64,000 nt of DNA from Cymodocea nodosa (taxonomy: Eukaryota > Streptophyta > Magnoliopsida > Alismatales > Cymodoceaceae). This document shows positions 23,599 through 35,967 of the stretch, one piece after another. The stretch is taken from positions 9,176,001-9,240,000 of the forward strand of contig CM072337.1 of the NCBI GenBank assembly GCA_036874045.1. Direction: 5' to 3'. Each line of letters opens with the position of its first letter. Within the stretch, counting starts at the first letter, position 1. The notes under the pieces were generated by a model. The model worked only from the letters and a program-made list of their open reading frames with translations, did no database searches and was not told where the DNA came from. Both the position numbers and the translations under genes were made by a program.

Positions 23599-24789
23599 TT
23601 AGTTTCCAACAGATAAACGTTCTAACTGAGCCTCAATTCCCTTGATTGCTTGAGAGTGCTCTGCTAGCATTGGTCCCATCTTAGTTAGCAAAGTTTGAAT
23701 TCCTTCCTCCATTTTAGCCATTCTGCGTTCCATATCAGCATTGATGTTTGATTGTGTGTTTGGTGCAGGAAGGGTAGGAACTTGCATTTAGGGCTGTCGG
23801 CTCAAACTAGCTCCGACGCATTTTCTCTCAAATAATCTTGGTTCCTCCAACTAAAGTTAGGATGGTTTCTCCATCCAGGGTTATAATATTGGTTGTTCCT
23901 CATTCCCGACCCCATAGCTTGTACATCCTCATATGGTTGTAATTCTTCAATTTTTTTCAGAGCAGCTTGTAATCTTGCTTCCATGCTAGTAATGTTGTTG
24001 ACCGCATGAAATCCTCGCGCAGGTGTAGACCTATCAAAAGTCTTATCTGAGGATGTCTCCCATTGCATTGTGCGGTCAACAAACTCTTGTAGAAATTCCC
24101 AAGCAACATTCTCTCTTAATTGACAAAAACCACTAGGAGTCATGGACTCTAACATGGTTCTTGATTGCATGTTCAAACCTTCATAGATAGCTTAGGTTTG
24201 CCTTGCCTTGTCAACTCCATGGTTTGGGCATCTAGCTAACAAATTCATAAAGCGCTCCATATATCGCTAGAAAGACTCATCCGGCTTCTGTTGAATACTC
24301 AAAATAGCGTTCTTAAGCTGGATGGTGCGATATAGAGGATGATATTTCTTCAGAAAGACCCTGCAGAATTCTTCCCAAGAACGGATTGAGTTAGGAGGTA
24401 AACTATACATCCACCTCTTAGCATCCTCCTTAAGTGCAAAGGGAATAAATCTTAGCTTTATTGCATCTACAGGTACATCAGGCAAATGAATTAGCCTACA
24501 CATCTCATTAAATTCATGCAAAAACAGGTAGGCATCTTCCCTTTCCAACCCCAAAAACTTTGGCAATTGATGGATATAGTTTGAGTGTAACTCAAACTTT
24601 TGTCCTTCCACATTTGGAAGCATAAAACAAGATGGTTGATCAAATTGTGGAGGATACCACACATCAGCTAGCACTCTTCCTTGGTCTTCCATTTGATGTA
24701 ATGGTGGAGGGTTAACAGGTTCTAGAAGAGGTTCACAATGCTCCAACCTATTTGCTTTAGTTCTCCTCTACACTCCTCGATGCATGCAC
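23599..24789 (-). pseudogene. Fossil gag of an Athila-like gypsy element
   Basis: The central part (24746-24267) has the retrotransposon Gag pattern YLFLHEFNEMCRLIHLPDVP, LRFIPFALKEDAKRWMYSLP, then SWEEFCRVFLKKYHP, all diagnostic of gypsy Gag in the Athila branch. Later pieces (24176-23802 and 23787-23599) carry the downstream Gag linker and a coiled coil (RRMAKMEEGIQTLLTKMGPM). Protease and RT do not follow; the non-coding 3' region of A begins directly. The fossil has a few breaks. Confidence 0.8.
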
Positions 24790-25065
24790 AATGCAAAACT
24801 ACTACAGGTAAAAATAGCAAGTAAAATAGCTCAGTTTAGATTTTACCGGGTTCTCGTAGTTGCTATCAATCATACCACCTTGAAATACCAAGTAGTTACA
24901 AGATAAATTACAAGAAGAATAATTATAAACAATAACATCCTACAGGAAGAATAAATTACAAATAACAACTATAAACAAACATGCATAAAAGAATAACTAG
25001 TGAAAAGACAGAAAGAGTAAATACACACTATAAAATATAGATACTTACAAAGAAGAAAGGAATGA
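24790..25065 (-). other. Spacer between fossil integrase and fossil gag
   Basis: About 275 AT-rich bases. On the minus strand the part next to gag (24770-24870) resembles the 5' leader expected before an Athila gag, but no primer site or LTR edge is visible between this and the integrase end. It probably hides the junction of two elements. Confidence 0.45.
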
Positions 25066-26408
25066 CTAACTACTATATTCTACTTCACACAAATCTACAC
25101 TACTTGCTTCCTGCAAATCAACCTTATTGAGAAATAGTTTGAGACGTTGGCCATTAACCTTCATCACTCGCTCATCTTTAAGATGTTCAATATCCACTGC
25201 TCCATAAGGGTAGACTCTCTTTACAACAAACAGGCCATTCCACCTAGATTTTAACTTTCCTGGAAAAAGGTGGAGTCTAGAGTTATATAACAAAACTTGC
25301 TGGCCCTACTGAAACTCTTTTCTTAAAATTCTTTTACCATGAAAAATTTTTGCTCTTTCCTTAGCAATTTTAGCATTTTCATATGCTTCATTCCTTAACT
25401 CTTTTAACTCATTCAATTCAAATTTCCTTTTATCCCCAGCTGCCTTAAAATCTAAATTTAACTTCTTAATGGCCCACATGGCCCTATGTTCCAACTCTAC
25501 TAGTAAATGACAAGCCTTTCCATATACACCTCTATAAGGAGACATACCCAAACTAGTCTTAAATGTAGTACGGTATGCCCATAGAACATCATCCACTTTA
25601 TCAACCCAATCTTTTCTTGTAGCACTTACCAATTTCTCTAGAATCTGCTTAATTAACCTATTTGCATTTTCAACTTGCCCATTAGTCTGAGGATGATAAG
25701 GTGTGACAAGTTTATGAGTCACTCCATTCTTTCTCAATAGGTTCTCAAAACTTCTATTGCAAAAGTGTGTGCCATTATCACTGACTATAGCTTTGGGCAC
25801 TCCAAATCTTGAAAATATATTTGATTTTACAAAGGCATAGACTTCCTTATTGCTATTACATCTTGTGGGGATTGCCTCTATCCATTTGGTCACGTAATCC
25901 ACTGCTACTAGAATATATAAATAGCCTCTTGAGTTGGGAAATGGACCCATAAAATCGATACCCCATAAATCAAAAGCATCAATCGCAATCACGAGGTTCA
26001 AAGGCATCATATCTCTTCTCCCCATTTTTCCAGCTTTTTGACATGTTGTGCAATGCTTGCAATACTTAAAAGCATCTTTATGCAGAGTTGGCCAAAAGAA
26101 ACCACACTGCAATACCTTGGCAGTTGTCTTTGTAAGACCAAATTCCCCTCCCCTAGGTTGATCATGACAAAAAGAGAGAACACTAAGCACTTCAGAATCT
26201 GGCATGCACCTTCACACAATTAAATCCGAACATGCTTTAAAAAGGTACGGGTCATCCCAATAATAATCTTTACATTTCAATATGAATCTCTTTCTATCAA
26301 CAGAAGACCAATGAAGTGGTATTCTCTTTGTAACCAAATAATTTGCTATATCAGCATACCAAGGTTCAGCACTAATAGATAATACCTACTCATCTGGAAA
26401 AACATCAC
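25066..26408 (-). pseudogene. Fossil RNase H end and integrase, Athila-like
   Basis: Minus-strand reading from 26408 starts at a VFPDE block, then EPWYADIANYLV, the zinc-binding HHCC region ([11 protein letters not shown] ... [12 protein letters not shown]), and the integrase core with [21 protein letters not shown] and [19 protein letters not shown]. The C-terminal GPY/F-like part is at 25293-25066 (YNSRLHLFPGKLKSRWNG, VNGQRLKLF). This is the Ty3/gypsy Athila order. RT and protease are absent because L2 begins at 26409. A few breaks are present. Confidence 0.88.
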
Positions 26409-28595
26409 TATAACGCTTTTATGTGTTGTTAAATTAACGGCAAAAGCGCAAATTTTACATTTATAACTGCAAGCGCACGGTGCCCATTGTAATAAGCATG
26501 TGCAAGTACGGGTTGAATCCACAAGGAGTTTGTCTTAAATAATTTTATTAAAATGATTGTTTGATAAAACATCCACTCTATTAATTCTACAATTAAAACT
26601 CTAATTACATGCAATTAAGTTACAATTTACAAAAATACAATAAAGATTTCAAAGGTAGCATAAAACTTGTTAATTCCTAGAGCTAATAGCTAGAAAACTC
26701 AAGAAAATCTTAAGTTCACGTTTCTGGAATCACAGAAATTAGTCCGAATTCTAACTCTTCTTCCTTCCAACCTGGACATTGAAAAATCAAGAGAAAATAT
26801 TGGTTGGAAAGTACATCGAGTTATCTTTAAAATGGCAGTGATTTCCAGGACTAATTCACTCTATATTGCTGCCAAAGTCGGATATAAAAACAGTGCGCAA
26901 AACGATTCTGAAAACTTTCCAAAAACGCGTCGTTGGTGTAAAAATCATAACTCAATAAAATCTTCATGAAACACCACGAAATCACCGCGTCTTGAAAGAT
27001 AACTCGTTTCTCTAATCAGAAAAATTTACAGGAAAACATTTCGGAATGCACAAAAGAAAGGCAACACGAAGGCGTCGAGCACAATTTCTGTTGCTCGACC
27101 AGTAAAACAGAGCAGATGCTACCTTCAAAAGGATAATCGAAAAACCGAAGAAATGCATTCTAAAAAATTCCAAAAAATCTACATACGTATTGTACACTTG
27201 AATTACTTACAAAAAAAGCTATAACACGACATATAACTCTGAGAAATCAAATCGTACAACATACAACAAAATGGAACATGCACTGGAATTTACAGCAAAA
27301 AGGATATACACGCATCCACAAGAGTTAAGAGTTAGTTTTATGCGCAACATTCACACATTCACATGAAGTAACCATTTTCTACGAAATATATTGTAAGACA
27401 ACTAATATTCTTAAACAAAATCATCATTTAAATAACATACTACATGTGCACATAACAAATGAATTAAAAACCTAAATACTCATACACATATGATATGAAA
27501 ATTCGATATTCAAGTATGAGGATCTCTCCCTTCTCTTTTACCTTTAATTCATCCACTTCTCTTCAAGCATTTAATCCCTATTTGATGATGAACCACTTTG
27601 TCCGCTCCTCTACAAGGGTGTCACCACTTGCAAATCACGTCCAAAGGGGAACCGCCTATGTTTGCTTTGGAGAAAATGGGTTGCACATCCTCAACCCACT
27701 TCCAAGATATACGGATTTGTTGGCTTTTCTCTCAATTTTGATGCTTCCTATTTCCTCATCTTGAAGATCACATCCCAAGCTCTTCCAATGCTGCATACGT
27801 GCCTCCAATACCACCGATTTCACCTGTGGAGGTCCTTTCGTATGTCGGCTTGGAGTGGAGAGAAGGAGGTCTTCTAGTATGACGGGGAAGGCGCCTAAGC
27901 TCACCAATCTTGGAGGAAAACTCTTCCAAAATCTTGGGTGGAAGAGGATGGACGAAAATTGGAGTTGGAGTTCTTGCCCTTGCGTGGAGGAGAAAGAGGA
28001 GATGATCTTTCCTTTGGCCAACCATCCTCTTTTACTTTCCATTGTCATCCATCTATGGAAATATTTCAAACACTTTCCAATTTGTGGCCTCTAATTTAGG
28101 CAAGCTTTAATCATTGATTGATTGATTGATGGATTGATTTGGAGTTTGAATTGGATGACCATGAGTTGTTGATTTCCCATGATTTAATCCAAGGGTCCAC
28201 GTACTCACCTATTATCAACAACTCAAAAGATAACATTAAATGCATATGCACATTACACATAAATTCCTACTAGATTATAAAGCAAAAATGAAATGTGCAT
28301 AATATATTGCTTGCTCAATTGAGGATTATTTGATTTCATATCTTAATGATAATTCTTTTAAGATATGCATGAAATCAATATATAAATTACTTATATTTAC
28401 ACATGGGCTAATTGACTAGGTGTTAATTTAATAAAGGATAAATTTGTGCATTAATGACTATTTAACCAATAAAACATGCATAGTTCTAAAATATGATTTT
28501 CATGTAATCTTTCATAAGAACATATATAATGATGACTTATAATCCTTAATATGCATGAATTAACATATATAAAATGCACAAATTGATACTTTACA
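26409..28595 (-). repeat. 3' LTR of L2
   Basis: 2187 bp, nearly collinear with 31688-33869. The right edge TTTACA abuts the polypurine tract. Segment 27500-28080 is GC-richer with frames on both strands, as in the sister LTR. A (TGAT)n run is at about 28110-28130. Confidence 0.9.
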
Positions 28596-30925
28596 CACCC
28601 CCATACCTAGTCTTTGCTAGTCCCTTAGCAAAGGACTAAAACTAAACAATGATAACACAAAGCCCATTTGAAAATGCACTTATTAAAAATAGAAAATGAA
28701 AACAACTAATAAACAAATAACAAAAATAAAACTAACTTAAGCCACTTTCGTAGGGATCACGACTACACTTAACATGTGTAGCAAGCCTTTAAACCCCTAG
28801 GTCACCCTAGTGGTGGAGTTGTGTCTCTAGAGGGTTTTCAGCGAATATACCCACAAAATCCAAAACAAAACATAAAACAATACAATTAAAAGACAAAAAC
28901 AACAAAAATATGCTCTTGGTTTCCTAAACATGGATAAAGTTGCTTTTAAGTAGTCTTGACCTATTAGCTTCACCTTTATTCAATCACCTCTCACCTTTCT
29001 AGTTTGGATTCAAATAATCATTCAATTTCCATCCTAAGAAAGTAAAGTACTATATAAATAAGTGTATGTGAAAATAGCCAAGACTAAGAAATAACCTACT
29101 CAACTCCTTCCAAGTTACCTAGGTAATCCTAAAGGTCTATCCTTGAGTCCATTGTCCTTTTATTTTGACTCTCTTTTTTCTTCTTTTTTTTCTTTTCTTT
29201 TTTTTTCTCTTTTTTTAGATTACCTCCTACTTCAGCACCTTTTTACGCGACCACAATCCCTTACTTAGGGGAAAGTTGACCGGTTACTTAGTAGCCTTTG
29301 TAAAAACAAGTAATCAATCTCTCTTCTTCTTCTTTCTTTTCTCTTTTTTTTTTTCTTTTTTTTAGTTTTTCTTTTTCTTTTATTTTCTCTCTAGCCCTCT
29401 ACCCTTAAAAGTTCCTCCCACATCATTGTGTAGGAACAGGCAATTTTACCTTAGCCGTTTTATTCTACCCTTCTCATAGGACAACCCCAAGGTATATTCC
29501 TAACTTTTTACCTAAGTTTCCCTTCAAGATGAGTGGTTCCTTCCTAGTCAAGGCCTCATGTAAGTGCAATACTACATATAAGCTCAAAAATATGGATGGT
29601 TTTGAATTTTATTCTTCTCCTCCCCTTAAGGTTTAAGGGTTTCTTTCCTAAAGGATTCACTTTTAGGTCTCAATTATACTTAAAAGAACTCTATCCATTA
29701 GGGCCTATGAGCATTTATAAAACAAAATAAACAAGAAAAAGTACAAAATTGAAAAAAAAAACTGTCGTCAAATGCCTCCCCCTCATACCTAAATTTTGCA
29801 TTGTCCCCAATGTAAAAGAAATCATTTAGGTAATAAGATAAAAAGCATGAAGACGACAAAAACAAAAGAAACAAACCATGACAAGCAAGAAAAGATTACA
29901 CCCCCATACCTAGCATGCAATCCATATGCACTTTATAAATTTAAATCGCATTATTCCTAAAACATACAATGGAGATTGAGTAGTATGCTGAAGAAATAAT
30001 GTTCAATACATGTATCATTCAAATGCATCATACAGAAATAAGGTGAAGAGTGCGTACCTTGCTTGATGAAGAAAAATAATAACTACAAAACTAACAAACA
30101 TATCAAAACAGAAAAGAAAATATATATAAAGCACACAAACAACAAAATTAAATTTTTTTTTATAATAATTATTTATTATTATTTTTTTAAATTATATTTT
30201 TTTAATAATTATTTTTTTTATAATAATAATTATTTTTTTATTTTATTACTATTATTATTACTATGACTATTTATCCATAATGACATGCAAAATTGATTAA
30301 ATGAGCAAACATAATTAATTCAATCACTTAGGTCTTTAGTAATACTAGCAATTTGTAATAAAAGAATTGAAAGCAATCATTTTTAATTCTACTTAAGGCC
30401 TAAGTTTCCTTAACTCATTCAATCACATGATCTACATTCATGCCATTATGATCAGCATAAAAAACACAATGTATTTTATCAACAAAACATCAACTTCATC
30501 CAAAGTTTTAAATACAACAAGCACACACAAGATTTCAGAAATTAAACTATGCTACCTTGGCTAAAACAAATTTCTACATAAATTCATATAGCTTGTAAAT
30601 TCACAAATAAATACTCTTCTGAAAGGTAATTACTTATACTTTCTAAGAAAAATCAGAGACAAAAATTGCCAAAACTGAAGTATTGTCAAAATCATGTGAA
30701 ACTCAGATAACTCAGAATTCGTAATCTGCAGAACATGTCATTTTAGAAAAATTCCCTAGAAATGTATACAAATCCAAATACAATGTATAATACCTTGTTG
30801 GAAAGGTAAGCTCATGTAGTTTCATGGAAAAATTTCAAAAATAAGTTTTATTCAAATATGTATCTTCAGTTTCAAATATAAGAGTACATGATAAAACTGA
30901 TCTACACCAAAAAATTAGATACAGT

Positions 30926-31032
30926 AACTCGTTGAGTTAGCTAACTAAACGAGTTCTATGAAGGACCAACTCATTAAGTTAACGAGTTCTGGATAGAGAC
31001 AACTCGTTGAGTTAGCTAACTCAATGAGTTGT
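30926..31032. repeat. Pair of long palindromes (CTCGTTGAG class)
   Basis: 30926-30955 is a 30-nt palindrome with arms AACTCGTTGAGTTAG and CTAACTAAACGAGTT (one mismatched pair, no loop). 30999-31032 is a 34-nt palindrome with arms ACAACTCGTTGAGTTAG and CTAACTCAATGAGTTGT (one mismatched pair). A weaker unit lies between them at 30968-30988. Confidence 0.9.
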
Positions 31033-31663
31033 TTAACCCAAAATTAACAACTTACCTCTTTAATTTAGAAAATCACATAGAAATTTACATAAATCGAAAT
31101 GATACATGTAAATATTTGTTGGAAAGATAATTTCCTCTAGTTTCTGAAAAAAATTACTAAATTAAATTTTTAATACTCAAATATATAGATTTTTTTCAAA
31201 AAATCATCAGAAGAAAACTGTTAAGAAATCTACAGAATATCCCTGTCTTCTAAGATTTTTATCTTTTAACATACAATTCAGAATTTTATGCATAAGTACT
31301 CAAAAGAAATTTCAGAAACCAAGTATTTCAGGAAAAATATCATAAAAATGAGTTCTAATCTCGTGCACATCAAAAAAGTTAAATTTACAGACAGACAGAT
31401 TCTGTCTTAATAATTTGTACACAAAGATTATCATTACTCCATTAAGCTACTTGTCACCAAATCATAAACTTGAATTAAACATGTAACAAGCAATTCAGAT
31501 AACAAAGAATTGAATACATAGAATGGCCAATCCATGTATCCATTTCTTTGCAAAAAAACAAAGAAAAATAACAATCTCAACAAGAAAACAAATAAAACTA
31601 AAACAATTTAAAGGATATTAAATCTTGCAAATCATCTAATAAATCATTTTAAAGCACCAAAAC

Positions 31664-31681
31664 TCCTCAGCAACGGCGCCA
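31664..31681 (-). other. tRNA-Asp primer binding site of L2
   Basis: The minus strand reads TGGCGCCGTTGCTGAGGA, differing by two bases from TGGCGCCGTTGCCGGGGA, the complement of the plant tRNA-Asp 3' end. It lies six bases inside the LTR edge. Use of tRNA-Asp is typical of the Athila branch. Confidence 0.88.
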
Positions 31682-31687
31682 AAAACT

Positions 31688-33869
31688 TGTAACGCTTTTA
31701 TGTGTTGTTAAATTAACGGCAAAAGCACAAATTTTACATTTATAACCGCAAGCGCACGGTGCCCATTGTAATAAGCATGTGCAAGTACGGGTCGAATCCA
31801 CAAGGAGTTTGTCTTAAATAATTTTATTAAAATGATTGTTTGATAAAACATCCACTCTATTAATTCTACAATTAAAACTCTAATTACATGTAATTAAGTT
31901 ACAATTTACAAAAATACAATAAAGATTTCAAAGGTAGCATAAAACTTGTTAATTCCTAGAGCTAATAGCTAGAAAACTCAAGAAAATCTTAAGTTCACGT
32001 TTCTGGAATCACAGAAATTAGTCCGAATTCTAACTCTTCTTCCTTCCAACCTGGACATTGAATAATCCAGAGAAAATATTGGTTGGAAAGTTCATCGATT
32101 ATCTTTAAAATGGCAGTGATTTCCAGGACTAATTCACTCTAGATTGCTGCCAAAGTCGGATATAAAAACAGTGCGCAAAACGATTCTGAAAACTTTCCAA
32201 AAACGCGTCGTTGGTGTAAAAATCATAACTCAATAAAATCTTCATGAAACACCACGAAATCACCGCGCCTTGAAAGATAACTCGTTTCTCTAATCAGAAA
32301 AATTTACAGGAAAACATTTCGGAATGCACAAAAGAAAGGCAACACGAAGGCGTCGAGCACAATTTCTGTTGCTCGACCAGTAAAATAGAGCAGATGCTAC
32401 CTTCGAAAGGATAATTGAAAAACCGAAGAAATGCATTCTAAAAAATTCCAAAAACTCTACATACGTATTGTACACTTGAATTACTTACAAAACAAGCTAT
32501 AACACGACATATAACTCTGAGAAATCAAATCGTACAACATACAACAAAATGGAACATGCACTGGAATTTACAGCAAACAGGATATACACGCATTCACAAG
32601 AGTTAAGAGTTAGTTTTATGCACAACATTCACACATTCACATGAAGTAACCATTTTCTACGAAATATATTGTAAGACAACTAATATTCTTAAACAAAATC
32701 ATCATTTAAATAACATACTACATGTGCACATAACAAATGAATTAAAAACCTAAATACTCATACACATATGATATGAAAATTCGATATTCAAGTATGAGGA
32801 TCTCTCCCTTCTCTTTTACCTTTAATTCATCCACTTCTCTTCAAGCATTTAATCCCTATTTGATGATGAACCACTTTGTCCACTCCTCTACAAGGGTGTC
32901 ACCACTTGCAAATCACGTCCAAAGGGGAACCGCCTATGTTTGCTTTGGAGAAAATGGGTTGCACGTCCTCAATCCACTTCCAAGATATACGGATTTGTTG
33001 GCTTTCCTCTCAATTTTGATGCTTCCTATTACCTCATCTTGAAGATCACATCCCAAGCTCTTCCAATGCTGCACACGTGCCTCCAATACCACCGATTTCA
33101 CCTGTGGAGGTCGTTCCATATGTCGGCTTGGAGTGGAGAGAAGGAGGTCTTCTAGTATGAGGGGGAAGGCGCCTCAGCTCACCAATCTTGGAGGAAAACT
33201 CTTCCAAAATCTTGGGTGGAAGAGGATGGACGAAAATTGGAGTTGGAGTTCTTGCCCTTGCGTGGAGGAGAAAGAGGAGATGATATTTCCTTTGGCCAAC
33301 CATCCTCTTTTACTTTCCATTGTCATCCATCTATGAAAATATTTCAAACACCTTCCAATTTGTGGCCTCTAATTTAGGCAAGCTTTAATCATTGATTGAT
33401 TGATAGGTGGATTGATTTGGAGTTTGAATTGGACGACCATGAGTTGTTGATTTCCCATGATTTAATCCAAGGATCCACATCCTCACCTACAACAACTCAA
33501 AAGATAACATTAAATGCATATGCACATTACACATAAATTGCTACACAATTATAAAGCAAAAATGAAATGTGCATAATATATTGCTTGCTCAATTGAAGAT
33601 TATTTGATTTCATATCTTAATGATAATTCTTTTAAGATATGCATGAAATCAATATATAAATTACTTATATCTACACATGGGCTAATTGACTAGGTGTTAA
33701 TTTAATAAAGGATAAATTTGTGCATTATTGACTATTTAACCAATAAAACATGCATAGTTCTAAAATATGATTTTCATGTAATCTTTCATAAGAACATATA
33801 TAATGATGACTTATAATCCTTAATATGCATGAATTAACATATATAAAATGCACAAATTGATACTTTACA
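31688..33869 (-). repeat. 5' LTR of L2
   Basis: 2182 bp, starting TGTAACGC and ending GATACTTTACA. Almost identical to the 3' LTR at 26409-28595. Followed directly by ATCAC and copia integrase sequence of E2b. Confidence 0.9.
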
Positions 33870-33874
33870 ATCAC

Positions 33875-34630
33875 TCCTAAGTTTTTGAACAAAATTGCAA
33901 AACATTTTAAATTTTTCAAAAACTTCTATCTTAGATGCTAGAAAATATACCCAAGTGTATCTAGAGAAGTCATCTACTAAAACAAATACATACCATTTAC
34001 CACCAAGACTCATGATTCTTGTTGGTCCAAATAGATCCATATGTATAAGTTCTAAGACTCTCTTGCTTGAAATATTAGTTTTGGATTTAAAAGAGTTTTT
34101 GTGAAGTTTACCTAACTCACATGCATCACACATAAAGTCCTTTGAGTATTTAATCTTTGGTAAACCTCTCACTAAATGTTTTCTAGATAGTTTATGTAAT
34201 AGTTTCATATTTATATGCCCAATCCTTCTATGCCACAAATATGCATTACTAGTTTTAGCTAGCAAACATGAATTTAAATCAACTACGCTGGAAGGTAAAG
34301 ATAAAATACATACAGAACCTTTTCTTTTAGCAATAAACTTAATTTCATCTGTATTTTTATCAATAATTTTGCATACATTATCTTCAAACACTACATAATA
34401 TGCATTTTCAATTAGTTTTATAACACTCAACAAATTAAATCCTAGGTTTTCTACATATTGTACATTCGAAATAACACAAGTCGGAGTTATTTGAACATTG
34501 CCCATACCTATGATTTTATCATTGCTTTTGTTTCCAAATGTTACACTTCCTTTCACGGTATTTGTAAAATTTTGTAGTAGACTTTTCTATTCGGTCATGT
34601 GACTTGGCGCTCCACTATCCAAGATCCATT
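33875..34630 (-). pseudogene. Fossil protease and integrase N-half of E2b
   Basis: It repeats the E2a pattern: protease block, MKGSVTFGNKSNDKIIGMG, LWHRRIGHINMKLLHKLS, CDACELGKLHKNSF and HMDLFGPTRIMSLGG. It ends in the core at the LRSD block, exactly where L2 is inserted. Confidence 0.88.
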
Positions 34631-35767
34631 TTAATATTGTTTCCTCCTCAAACTCATCTGCCATGAAGCACACATGAGCAATGTCTTCTAACTCTGGTTC
34701 TCCTTCTAAATGTGAAGATTTTGATGATGATTCCTTAGATTCAAACTCTTCAGATGTGTCATCCCAAGTGACCTCCAAAGCCTTTTTCTTGTAAAACTTT
34801 TTCTGAGTTTTCTAAGCCGTCCTCTTCTGATTCTCTTCTGATTTGTCCTACTATGCTTTTCATTTGTCCTTATAGGACAATGTAGAGAAAGATGTCCAGG
34901 TTTCTTACAGTTGTAACATACATACTTTCTAGATGAAAAATTCTTGTCATTCAGTGATTTTGACGTTAAGGGTTTATCATTTTTGTTCCTTTGATGTTTC
35001 CTAACTTTCCATGCTTTCTTGAATTTCCTAGTCAGGAAAATCAAATCCTCGTTAGAATTAGTAGATATATCAGAATCTGAATTAATTTTAAAGGCTATTT
35101 CTTTCTTCATTTTTAGTTTGTTTTGACTCAATGATTCATTTAATTTAACTTCATAAGTAGTTAAGTTTCCTATAAGTTCGTTCATGGTATAAACATTTAA
35201 ATCTCATGATTCCTCAATTGATGTTACTTTCTGAGACCATTTAGAACTTAAGGATTTGAGAATTTTCCTCACCAAATCCTTCTATTCAAAATTCTTTCCT
35301 TAGCATTTTAAAGAGTTTATGATATCAAGAAATCTGGAAAACATCTCAGAAATACTTTTGTCTTCATACATCTTAAAGAGTTCATATTTATGAATTAACA
35401 TGTTTATCTTAGTCTCTTTAACCTGAGAAGTACCTTCATGTGAAACTTCTAATGCATGCCACTCCTCATAAGCAGATTTATGTGCTGACACTTTACTGAA
35501 CTGTTCATAACTCAATGCACAAAATAAAATATTTAAGCCCTTAGCATTCAGAGTTTCATTTTCTTTTTTAGTAATTTTCCAAGTATTATAAGGGGTAGAT
35601 AATGGAGTATATGGTTTAGAAATCATGAACCATAACTTATGATCTATACTTTGAAGAAAAATTGTCATCCTATATTTCCAATATTCAAAATGTATTCCAT
35701 CAAATAAAGGAGGACGATTAAGATTTTGGCCTTCATACAAAGAAAACTTACCATTTCCAGTAGCCAA
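34631..35767 (-). pseudogene. Fossil gag of E2b
   Basis: The start region (35767) reads MATGNGKFSLYEGQNLNRPP, then FDGIHFEYWKYRMTIFL and EGTSQVKETKINMLIHKYEL, a copia UBN2 Gag. A CCHC zinc knuckle (CYNCKKPGHLSLHC) follows at about 34918-34875. The coiled-coil C-terminus seen in E2a is largely absent; the protease follows soon after the knuckle, so this copy is internally shortened. A few breaks. Confidence 0.85.
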
Positions 35768-35953
35768 TCTTACCTTAGATTTTTCAACCTATTTGATTTT
35801 AAACAGTTTAAAACTTTAAAATAACTTGAGCCTTAAATCAAGAAAGTTAAACGTATGCTCAAATATTAATTTCTGTTTAAAAACAAGGAAGGCAGAATAA
35901 GCAATGATATTAAATAAGTTGGTATCAATTTTATATCAAAAATTATTAACAAA

Positions 35954-35965
35954 GCTCTGATACCA
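35954..35965 (-). other. Primer binding site of E2b
   Basis: The minus strand reads TGGTATCAGAGC, an exact match to the initiator tRNA-Met complement, two bases inside the LTR edge at 35968. Confidence 0.92.
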
Positions 35966-35967
35966 CT

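Larger units (their letters stand above)
28596..31687 (-). other. Internal non-coding region of L2
   Basis: It shares several blocks with the 3' internal region of element A: polypurine tract plus hairpin (28596-28632), the AAACCCCTAGGTCACCCTAG block (28791-28819), a second tract with hairpin (29775-29817) and a third tract (29900-29913). Pyrimidine-rich runs lie at 29160-29230 and 29320-29390, and an A/T-only stretch at 30145-30260. Two long inverted repeats are at 30926-30955 and 30999-31032. No protein-coding signal was found. Confidence 0.8.
26409..33869 (-). mobile_element. L2: LARD-type non-coding LTR element, Athila-like
   Basis: Two LTRs (26409-28595 and 31688-33869) flank a 3.1 kb internal region without gag or pol. 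The primer site (31664-31681) is complementary to tRNA-Asp, and the polypurine tract lies at 28596-28610. Flanking ATCAC copies (26404-26408 and 33870-33874) look like a 5-bp target duplication. The LTRs differ by only about 2-3% by eye; with a commonly assumed plant rate of 1.3e-8 per site per year that is about one million years. It looks structurally whole but needs proteins from a related element to move. Confidence 0.85.

Noticed and set aside
27495-28094. Open frames in the L2 LTR, duplicated at 32773-33336
   Set aside because: The duplication is that of the LTR itself; frames occur on both strands and have no domain signal.
30063-30266. Lys/Asn/Ile-rich open frame
   Set aside because: Low-complexity A/T tract in the L2 interior.
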